Of a DNA stretch of 64,000 nt, positions 1-9,800 are shown in pieces; the stretch's first letter is position 1; every line of letters begins with the position of its first letter. Position numbers and translations under genes: made by a program. Under the pieces are notes generated by a model that saw nothing but the letters and a program-made list of their open reading frames with translations, searched no databases and was not told the origin of the DNA. The DNA lies in the NCBI RefSeq assembly GCF_900115665.1, contig NZ_FOXH01000005.1, forward strand, positions 1 to 64,000, in the 5' to 3' direction. The stretch is from Pseudarcicella hirudinis. Lineage in GTDB: Bacteria > Bacteroidota > Bacteroidia > Cytophagales > Spirosomataceae.

Positions 1-1307
1 GTATACGATAGCTTATGAGACGTCGTCAGCCTGGTTGTCCCCCCTGCCCCATACCCATTCTCTACCGTCTGGACCACACGACCTCTTACATCATAATAAA
101 TCCCCGTCGAGATCTCCCCACTTATACTTCCATCCGACTTTAAGATTGCTGCTGTCTTCCCCGTCAACATTCCCTTTACATTCGCCTGGTCTATCGCATC
201 TAACTTATAATCTGCATTGAAAGCATTGGATACACTTCCATAATCATCATAAAAAAACTGCTCCAAGACTGTATTTCCCTGTTTTTTCTTCCTCAAACGG
301 TTTAAGCCATCATACTCATAAGCTATCACTATCCCTCTACCATCTGTCCTAGAGCTAAGTAAATCCTGATCATTATAAACCATTTTTACTACCTGCGAGC
401 CCGGTAACTTCTTCTTGGACAAACGACCACGGTTATCATACAGATACAAATAACCAAGATTATTAAAATTACTCTTATCCACTGCTGATAAGGACGTTCC
501 CCCAGGTATGAACATCCCCGATAACTTAGGGGGTATTACGGCTCGTAATTGCCCAAGATCGTCATATACATAATACGTATCCAGACGACCTTTCGCATCA
601 TCACCCGTAAAAACACGCTTTAAGACAACACGACCGCTCTTATCCTTATACTCTCGCAAACGATGATTCCCTAGCAAACTCGTACCATTTTCATCTACCG
701 TCTCTACTATCGACAGCTGACCTGAACCATAAAAACCATTCGGAGTTATTGAACTCGTCAAATCTGTGATTGATGTATCCGAAATAATTCCCGCTTCAAA
801 TCGAAGTACTTCACTGCCATCATTGAGAAGATACCGAACTCGTACACTCTGATCCTTACTCCCTTCCACCCACTCTTGACCAGCTCCTGCCTGACGTATC
901 ACCCGGTTTAGAGGGGATGATTCATAACTCGTTTCTGAATACACCCGGGGATCGTTGTTGTATTGAGTCACAGCTGTTTCTGTCGGACTTGCCACAAAAA
1001 TCCCCTGACCGCCAACTACCGAAAAAGGAACCGTTTGTTTGCTTTGACGACCAAAATTATCATATTCTGTCCCAATTACAATATCCTCCCCTTTACTCCC
1101 CTGCTGAACCATAACAGTCTGTATCACTCGTCCCAAACCATCTAAATACGTAATCTTATGCTGTACTTTATATGGATTGGAATAGTCTCCAACTGTTACA
1201 GTTGATTCCTTGTGTATCGTCTCTCGCACATAATTCAGTGTCGCACTTTGACCATATATTGAATTGCAAACCAGTATAAGTAACAATGTCTGTAATACTC
1301 TATTCAT
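1..1307 (-). CDS. DUF6443 / Rhs (YD-repeat) secreted protein, 3' end beyond window
   Basis: An open frame runs from an ATG at 1307 down to base 1 without a stop, so only the first 435 or so residues are visible. Residues 1-20 form a Sec signal peptide (MNRVLQTLLLILVCNSIYGQ). The next 120 residues, with motifs such as YLDGLGRVIQTV and YDNFGRQSKQTVPF, match the DUF6443 domain that starts many Bacteroidota Rhs proteins. YD-type repeats follow (VYDDLGQLRAV, YEYDGLNRLRKK, YYDVRGRVVQTV). In this family the C-terminus often holds a variable domain, sometimes a toxin; here it lies outside the window, so no toxin can be claimed. It is the last visible gene of a minus-strand series, 170 bp after an upstream-half Rhs-like gene. 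Arginine is mostly coded by CGT/CGA and the coding strand is G-rich, unlike its neighbours, which hints at separate acquisition. Confidence 0.85.
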   Translation of the reverse strand, partial: MNRVLQTLLLILVCNSIYGQSATLNYVRETIHKESTVTVGDYSNPYKVQHKITYLDGLGRVIQTVMVQQGSKGEDIVIGTEYDNFGRQSKQTVPFSVVGGQGIFVASPTETAVTQYNNDPRVYSETSYESSPLNRVIRQAGAGQEWVEGSKDQSVRVRYLLNDGSEVLRFEAGIISDTSITDLTSSITPNGFYGSGQLSIVETVDENGTSLLGNHRLREYKDKSGRVVLKRVFTGDDAKGRLDTYYVYDDLGQLRAVIPPKLSGMFIPGGTSLSAVDKSNFNNLGYLYLYDNRGRLSKKKLPGSQVVKMVYNDQDLLSSRTDGRGIVIAYEYDGLNRLRKKKQGNTVLEQFFYDDYGSVSNAFNADYKLDAIDQANVKGMLTGKTAAILKSDGSISGEISTGIYYDVRGRVVQTVENGYGAGGTTRLTTSHKLSY

Positions 1308-1477
1308 ATTCTTATGTAGTAAATAGTTAAAACTCTGTTAACGACTTGGTAGACCAAAAGTGAATTTATTTGTCACAGAATCCTCTGCACGAAAAATCTT
1401 TGCAGACAGAGATCTTAATGAAATATAGGCAAACAGACTTTTGAGGCAACCAATAGTCAGGGCTACGACTATAAAAG

Positions 1478-3637
1478 TTAATATTGAGTAACTGTTTCTT
1501 TAACCTTCCTCAACCACCCCGAATATGTATATATCGTTTTCATGAAGACATACGTTTCTCCCGCTGGTCGAGTCGTTAAAATATCATCAATATCTACACC
1601 CGGTGATTTATAGCGATTGCTCAACACATATTCCATCTTTTTTTCTGAAACCAAAGTACCTTCGCTATTATAATACTGTATTATCTTTGGTAAAGATCTT
1701 GCAAAATCCTTACTCGCAACAGATCCCATCCTGTTATTACTCAATCCATATGAACTTCCCATAAAATCCGGAAAATCAAAATGGGACGTATATGTATAAT
1801 CTGTTCTGTTCAAAGTTGAACCTCCAACCTTTTCCCGCACATTAAAATAATAAATAGGGTCTTTGGAAAGCGCATAAAATGGTTCTGACTTATATACCCG
1901 ATAAAACTCTATATATCTTGAAGGACAATAGCTTAGACCTTCTATCACAAAACCATAATTGTGACCGCATTGCAAAAATGCTCCAAATCCAATTGAATAG
2001 GGGTCCAACTCTTCCCATGCAATGCCACTCGACAAGGTAGTATCGGCAAAACTCCTATATTCATATGTCTTTACAACATTATTACCTCTGGAATCATTGT
2101 CAGTCATTGTACGCAACCTTAACCCCGGAGCAGTTGTTTTTTTCTGACCTCCCGGGCCTACATAAGGAGATTCACGAACATAACTGAAATCATTTGACTC
2201 ATATTCAAATCCCGTATATCCGCCGGTTGGGTATTTAATTTTGGTTAACGCCCCCAACATAGTACTTTCCAGGTTAGGGCTTCTGTTTGCTCCGTTATCC
2301 ACCAAAAGTGTTGTATTGTGATTAGTTCCATTATGCAGTCGATCATAATAGTTGTAATAATTTTTAAAATCAATATCTAAACTCCAACCATCAATATTCG
2401 TTAATTGTGATGCCCTGTAATATTCAAATTCATAAAAAGGTAACCTGTCAGCACCTGATCCGAATTCTTGGATGGATACTAACAATTTACTATTTCGATT
2501 CGAATCGAAACCAAAATCATACGCTTTAACCAAGGACAATCCAGCGCCTGGTGTTTTGGAAAAGACTTTTACACTATCTAGCAATTTATAGCTGCTACTA
2601 CCATCTTGATACTGGGTTGGGATAAAATCTATTCTAAAATTAGTCCCTTCAATCCTTTTTAACAGGTTTTCTGTACTTCGTTGCAACAGATAACTAACGG
2701 CAGATGCTCCCCCTCCGCTGATTCCCCCTATACCAGATTGGGTAACCGTCTTTGTTTCTCTATATTTCGAAACAGATTTTGTACCTGATGTTATAAAATC
2801 ATTTGCATATTGAAAAATGATTTTTTCTCCTGTATTAGCAACAACTTCATACAAATGCCAGGCATTTATTACTCTTTCAGTACTTCCATCGTTGGGGTAA
2901 GTATATTCAACATTCAAAGCTGCTGAATTTATATCTGTGAAGCCAAATTTATAGATCGTCCCATCCGTTGCCGTAATTGTCCAGTTAATAATATTATCAG
3001 TCATTCCATTTTCAATGAACAATCCTGCATATTTCTCCTTTACCAGAGTATACTCAATTTTTAGCTTTTGATCCGATACAATTTTGGGACTTCCATCTAT
3101 TCCAAAGAAAAATTTACCGGAAATTGAACCAAAGGAAAAATAAAACATATCCGGCTGACCATCATATACATTCCCTGCTGAAAAATAAGCAGGAGGTGGA
3201 CAGTTACTCGTGCATTTCCAGGCACCGCTTGCTGTATCTACTACCTCCATAGCCTTGACTCCACTATAAAGATATCCGCCCTCGTGTCCCGGTCCATTTA
3301 GTCGCTTTTCATCTGGCCAGGAGCCTCTTATTACCCGGGTTATTACACCTCCGGCATTAAGGCTCCAACCTCTACCTGCTATACTCACTTCTTCTGCCGG
3401 CTTAAACCCTGAATAATTGTAAGAAAGGCTAATCGGCCAATTAATTGACCGCTCTTTAGCTGTATACAACGGAATATTTACACTCGGTAAGCCAGAACTC
3501 AGATTAACAGGTATATCTCCATATTTCCCTAATGAGGCAGCATTGGGTGATGGTGGTATAATACTCTTCTGACCCAGAGCCTGAAGACAACTCATTACAA
3601 TAAAGCAAAATACCAGACAGATCTTGTTATTCTTCAT
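1478..3637 (-). CDS. Rhs-like protein, upstream half only (secreted)
   Basis: 719 residues. A signal peptide of about 22 residues (ending ALGQ) is followed by the hallmark opening of the large Bacteroidota Rhs family: IIPPSPNAASLGKYGDIPV, then PSVNIPLY, PISLSYNYSG and GRGWSLNAGGVITR. The middle carries the usual DMFYFSFGSISGKFFF and IKYPTGGYTGFEYE motifs. No YD repeats, no toxin domain and no T9SS tail are present. In single-chain relatives this part continues straight into YD repeats. Here it stops at GWLRKVKETVTQY, close to where the neighbouring 2,565-residue protein begins its own Rhs segment. It may therefore be one chain of a two-chain Rhs shell, or the stable remnant of a broken gene. 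It lies 255 bp after that giant gene and 170 bp before the DUF6443 gene on the same strand. Export by Sec is likely; the final location is unknown. Confidence 0.85.
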   Translation of the reverse strand: MKNNKICLVFCFIVMSCLQALGQKSIIPPSPNAASLGKYGDIPVNLSSGLPSVNIPLYTAKERSINWPISLSYNYSGFKPAEEVSIAGRGWSLNAGGVITRVIRGSWPDEKRLNGPGHEGGYLYSGVKAMEVVDTASGAWKCTSNCPPPAYFSAGNVYDGQPDMFYFSFGSISGKFFFGIDGSPKIVSDQKLKIEYTLVKEKYAGLFIENGMTDNIINWTITATDGTIYKFGFTDINSAALNVEYTYPNDGSTERVINAWHLYEVVANTGEKIIFQYANDFITSGTKSVSKYRETKTVTQSGIGGISGGGASAVSYLLQRSTENLLKRIEGTNFRIDFIPTQYQDGSSSYKLLDSVKVFSKTPGAGLSLVKAYDFGFDSNRNSKLLVSIQEFGSGADRLPFYEFEYYRASQLTNIDGWSLDIDFKNYYNYYDRLHNGTNHNTTLLVDNGANRSPNLESTMLGALTKIKYPTGGYTGFEYESNDFSYVRESPYVGPGGQKKTTAPGLRLRTMTDNDSRGNNVVKTYEYRSFADTTLSSGIAWEELDPYSIGFGAFLQCGHNYGFVIEGLSYCPSRYIEFYRVYKSEPFYALSKDPIYYFNVREKVGGSTLNRTDYTYTSHFDFPDFMGSSYGLSNNRMGSVASKDFARSLPKIIQYYNSEGTLVSEKKMEYVLSNRYKSPGVDIDDILTTRPAGETYVFMKTIYTYSGWLRKVKETVTQY

Positions 3638-3892
3638 AATTATGTAAAGCTTTTTAAATATTAACTTTATAATAAATTTTACTAGATATTAGGCAGTTTT
3701 TAAAGGTTTATTTTCATAAAAGGATGCACAATGCTACAACTAGTACGAAAACACGTTTGACCTTCTTCATAAAGTTTTCTAAACTCAATCAAACCTAAAT
3801 CTGTATCAATAAGTACAATTTGATAGTCTTTATACTAAAAGTGTATAAAGCTTTTCCTTTCACCTCAGCTTGAAACCGGGGGCAACAGTTAT

Positions 3893-6800
3893 TTAAAGAT
3901 CCTGGCAACTAAACGACAAGCGCCATGCAGATTGTCCCTCGTTATCGCATTTGTAACAACCATATGAGGGGTTATCAGCACATTTGTCTCTACATACGGC
4001 TTTTACTTTCATCTTCAATTTATCGCCGGGATAAACGGTAAAAGTTTTGGAGGCAGAATTAGAGTTTGATCCTATAATACCATCGCCCACACAGGTATCA
4101 AGTAGTACATCCCAATCGCTTTCCCCTACTCTTTGTATTGACAAAATCAACCAATCAGGTATACAAAGTGCTTCAAAATTCACCGTGACGCTTTTAGTTA
4201 CGTTTCCTCCTAATGTTTTTATGGTTTCAGCAAGATCCTGACCTGTAGTGCTTCCATATTCACCAAATGGATGAGTACAGTTCGGACAGTTACCGGCAGT
4301 ACCACAGAGCTGAACTGTTCTGCCTTCCGATGGAGCACCTTCACAATTGTCAATCACGCATTTTGCAGTATATACGGTAGACCCTGGCAAAACACTGATA
4401 CTCGGACCTGTGGCTCCGTTACTCCACTTAACTGTAGCACCACCTTCTCCACAACCTGTAGCCATTAGTGTGCCTGTTACAGCGGAATTACAGGCACAAC
4501 TCAGCTGATTTATAACCGGAGTTTTTGCTAAAAAATTCACCGTCAAAGGCATGCCTGCACTTGCTGTACAGGTAAAAGAATTGAGAACTTTGAGGCTATC
4601 ACCATAGATATTATATTTCCTGCTAACATTCAGTTTATATACTGAGTTGTTATTTGAGGACGTAGCATTGTAAATGAGGTATTTAGTCTGATCACTTTGA
4701 TTAACAAGTGGGGTGTTATTTACATACCAGGCGTACGAATCAGTGCCTCCAAGAGAGTTTGATGGTACTGTGCTGCTAAATTCATAATTAAATCCACAAA
4801 TATCCTTTCTTACAGGGCCTGTTAAGCCTACAGTAAAATTGAAATCCCCGTTAAATTTATTATAGATCTTTGAAATGGAACATCCTGATTCACCAGTAAC
4901 AACCACCTTATAAAGTCCTGTACCATTTACCATATCCAGGCTGGAGCCAGACTGGCCTGCAATCAAAGTGTTCTCCTTATACCACTCATATTTATAACCT
5001 CCTGCAGATGGGTAGGCTGTGATTCTTGAGTTATCACAATTCGGTATAATATACACCTGCCCTATTTCTGTCTGAGTTTCAATCATTTTCTTAGCGCTTG
5101 TACATCCACTCTTTGTACAGGTTGCCCATACTTTTGGTAAAGATGTATTCAGCGTAAATCCTGTCGCAAAACCAGTTGTTGAGCCTGCTGCATCATACCA
5201 TGTCACCGTTCCTCCATCGCAACCTGAAGCTGCAAGTAAAATAGATTGACCAGGACAAACTTTATTCTTAGGGTTGCTATAAGACAAATCGGGAGGAGTT
5301 GGACATGTTAAAAACGTCAATTTCTGATTGACTTTACAGGCTGCTCCTATTGAACAGGTAGCCGTAATTATATAATCCCCTGCAACTGATTTAATAATAT
5401 CAATACTTCTTCCACTCCCCAAAGCTGTAGCCCCAGCTCCCTCAGTCCAGCTGATATTTCCATTATTACAGCCTTGTGCGGTGAGTGTAATTTTTGTTGA
5501 AACTGTTGCTTGTGTGGCCGAAGCACTAATTCCTATATCACATGGGGAGTTGTTAACTGTCACAGCGATAATGTCTGAATAAGACGTATAGCAGCTTGGT
5601 GCTGTTGTTGTTTTACACCTTACTTTCATGGTAAAAGACCCTACTTTGGTAAATCCTGAGAAAGTCCCGCTATTACCTGAAACCACGGGGTTTGGCAATA
5701 TCCCCGATTCATCATTAACAGACCATTCAGGATTGGCATAAGCAGGACAACCTTCCACATGAAATTGAACTGATCCTGACAAGGGAACATTTACATTGTT
5801 ATCTGAAACAACCTGGTTGTCAACAATAATTTTGGGGATAGCTGAGGCTTTCAAAATCTTCACATTAATAGAATTTGTTATTGCAGTGCAACCATCATCA
5901 TGTGAATCTACTACCTTAACCTGATACTCCCCGCTTATCGTTGCAATCATACTGCTGCTTTTATGAGAAGTTCCTATTTCCTCATAGTTCCCTAATGTAT
6001 TCTTCTTGTACCAATAATAATTCACATTATCATTATAGGCTACACTATTTTTGGTAGCGATAACTGATAGTTTTGCCAATTCACATCCATTATCAGAGGC
6101 CATACTTGCCCCCAAACCGCATAGTGGTGAAATACCTTTTATTGTTCTGGCATCAGAAGCATCGCATTTCCCTGCTTCAATACAGGTTACTGTGTAAGTA
6201 ATATCTCCAGCTTTATCAACCAGAACTGTAAAAGGCACCTCTTCCGTATTATTGCTTGTTACAGTTCTCTGGCCCAGAATCTTACCAGGATAATACCATT
6301 CTACTCTCCCGGCACAACCTTTAGCCACTAAGGTAGTACTACCCCCTATTGGTACATTTGCAGGAGATGAAGCAGGTGTTATAATAGCAAAATTTGTATT
6401 TGGGGTACATGGAGCAGTAATTCCTGTTATATTAATCCCTTCAGAGGGATCACTGGTACAGCCATTTCCTTCACTACAGGTCACCGTTGCGGAAATAATT
6501 ACATCGGCTGCAGTCGGTGTAATACTAACAACTCTTGCATTAGAACTGGAAATAGTATAATTTGAAATAGCCCAGGATACAGTAGCGGTTGGTGAACAGC
6601 CTTCTGCAATTAATGAAATCGTTGTATTGACTGGTACGCTCAGATTTGGCCCTACCTGATAAGGAGACGAAGTTATCCAAGGCCTGTTCGGTTTTATCTT
6701 TCCATCTACATTGATTCCAACAAAATCACTTACACAGGTTCCTGGATTAATACATCTGGCATAAAATGTAGTCGGATCATATACAGGCTTCTCTAATCTG

Positions 6801-9800
6801 GCCCCTTGAGATAAATAAACTTTATTTTTATCATACCATTCTAATCTTCCAAACCTGCAGCTTCCCTCCAGAATGACATTACTTCCATCTATACTACAGG
6901 CAGGGGATTGAACGACATTTACAACAGGGTTTTCGATATCACAACAAACCATTATCCTTACCTCAGGAGAGCTGTCACTTTCACTACATTCTGTAATACA
7001 TTTAACAGAGTAGGTGAATGTTGTTCCCATCGTAAGACCACCTGGTATCCAGATCTCAGTACCCATCTGACCATCCGACCATCTGACTGTTCCATTCACA
7101 CAACCGGTAGATTTTAATGTAAAACCGTCTGTTCCCGGATAAACACAAACCGATGGATCCGATAGTATTCGGGGAGGACTTGACTTACCTATCACATGAA
7201 TCGTTATTTCATTCGATTTGATACTTAGTCCACAAGCTGTTAAGCATTTTGCCGAATAAACGGTAGAATTTACCAGTTTTGGCGTAGTAATCGTTACCCC
7301 ACTCTGTCCATCCGACCATTTCACTGTACTTCCAACCGGACAACCTGCCGCTGTAAGTGTTGCTGTTTGACCCAGATTTGCGCATACCACATTACCTATT
7401 GCTGTAATAGTAGGTGCCGGACAAGTCAGGTATGTACAGCCTATACTTACATCAACACCCTCTGAAGAAGAACACCCATTTTGAGTAACTGTAAGCAAGT
7501 ACCTACCGGACTTACTCGCATCTGAATTCGCAATGACCGGATTTGCTTTAAATTGTTCAGGATCGTTGACTCCAAAACCAGGTCCTGTCCATAAGTAGGT
7601 AATGGCTGCATTTGAGACTGTTCCCTGCACAGCAGGTTTCACTGAAATATCATCTACCGCAAATACCTTTCCTGAAGAATTAGGGTTTTCAAATCTCAAT
7701 AACAGTTTTACCGGGCCAAACTTCTGACCTGAGTTCCAGATTCCTGATATTTTCTTCCAGATACAGCCAAATGGTGAAGTCTGATCCTGAACATTGATTG
7801 CTACTCCATCTACTTCAAAAATCAGTCTTACTGGTACATTATCATAATTCCCCAGCTGAGCTGTCTTTAATGATATCGTATAATCTGTATATGGATCTAC
7901 ATTAATGGTCTGTGACCAGAAAGGCTGACCTGGTGACCAGGAAGCTACCACCGCCAATTGCTTGCCAAAGCCTGTATTTCCTGTTGGGTCCGGTGCTGCT
8001 CCGCAGTTATCCAATTCATAGCCTACATAGTTCTCTGAACCAGGACCCGAACCACTCCAAACTGTATTAACATTACCATCTACAGTATTGGAAACCTGAT
8101 AGGTAGAGGTCATCCCTGCCCAGATTCCCGGAGATCCCATAAATCTGCCTGAAAGCTTAGTCGTTCCGCTATAAAACTCTATTTCTGCCAAGTCTCCATA
8201 TCCGCTTGGACTCGCTACAAATCTTACAAAAGAATACTTCTTGGTATTACTTAAAGTTACATCCTGCCAGCCTCCGGTAATCGGAGCATTGCCGAAAGTA
8301 TAAAGTACATCCCATACCCCTCCGTTGTTTGAACCCTGTATCGTCGCTCCGTTTTGTCTGTCCTGACAACAATCCCCTCTCCACATAACACGAACACGAT
8401 TCATTACGGAACAGACAGGGTTTTTGTTTTCAACCTGACATTCACTTTCTGTAAACCAAAGTCCTCCGGTTTCTGATTTCGGATTAGCCGATACAAAATA
8501 TGATAAAGTCCCTCCTAAATTAGGATCATAAATATGCATATTCTCAGAGGAGAATCCTGTATTCCCTGACTCAAAATCCCCGTTTGTTACCAGATCCTTC
8601 GAACTGGCGGGAACAATCAGAGAGTACAACTTAATCGGATCTCCGCAATAAGGGTTATTGCTGCTTACACTGACTGTAGGACAATCTTCTCTTCCCGACT
8701 GTCTGATCGTGATAATCTTTTCCAGTCCGCAGGCAGCATAGAACTTAATACTTCCGAATCTTGATTTCGGACTGTTGTTGTTTAATAAATTTAGCGTAAC
8801 AGTCGTCACACCAGCAGTTCCCGTCTTTTTATCAAGCTTTATCCAGGAGGAATCGCTGATGATTGTATTCCACCCTATATTAGTCGTTGTAACATCCAGT
8901 TGATCGGTGTATGGTGTATTACTTGCTAATACCTGGTATTTGCTAATGTCCAGGGTATTGGTTCCGGCATTCAAGGTAAGTAATGCTCTGTCATCCTCTC
9001 CGTTGTCGTAGCCATTATTAGGTTCTGAATCCGCATCTAAATATTGTTTCCGGTACTGATCTACATTTTCTGTGATCTGCCCCTTCACGATGATCGTTCC
9101 GGCCGACAAAGCTTTTACATAAAAACACATCGATCTGGTTGATCCCGCCCCGATAGGAACACCCCAGTATTTCCAGAAATCTGCTCCTCTCCTCGACAAA
9201 GGAGACTCATTTGATACCTCTCTTGTGGCAGAATTGTACCATATGTCTTCAAAGTATCCTCCTGTATTGGGCTCCGTACCGGTATTCAATCCCCAGGGTG
9301 AATTAGTGGTTACAAACTCCAGACAATCCGGCAACAGCACTTTTCCTCTTACGCTAAACACATTGTTTAATCCCTCATTCTTAAAATCTGCGCAAATCGG
9401 AAATACCTGATTTTGCGCAACCGTTGTTGAACCTCCTTCTACCCTTAACGACAAGGATAAATCGATCAGGGAAGATTCACATCTTACCTCTACCGGGGTG
9501 GTAAAGGATGCCGTACAGCCTCCTTTACGGATATCCACACCATAGGCATATCTGTTCCGGCCAGGTGTGCTGGGAGCCGTTAAAGTTGGATTCCGTTCAG
9601 TATTTGGGAAACTCGTAAACGTACTGTCTGAATCTATTCTATACCAGCTAAAGGCAGAACCATTCGTGGCTGAGGTATTGAATATTATCGGACTGCCACA
9701 TGAAACCGGAGAGTTCGTATAAGTAGTTACTGTAATGGGTTGTGTACAGGTGGGGCAATTTACCGTAATTGGTACACTGATAATTTTTGTACAACCTTTA

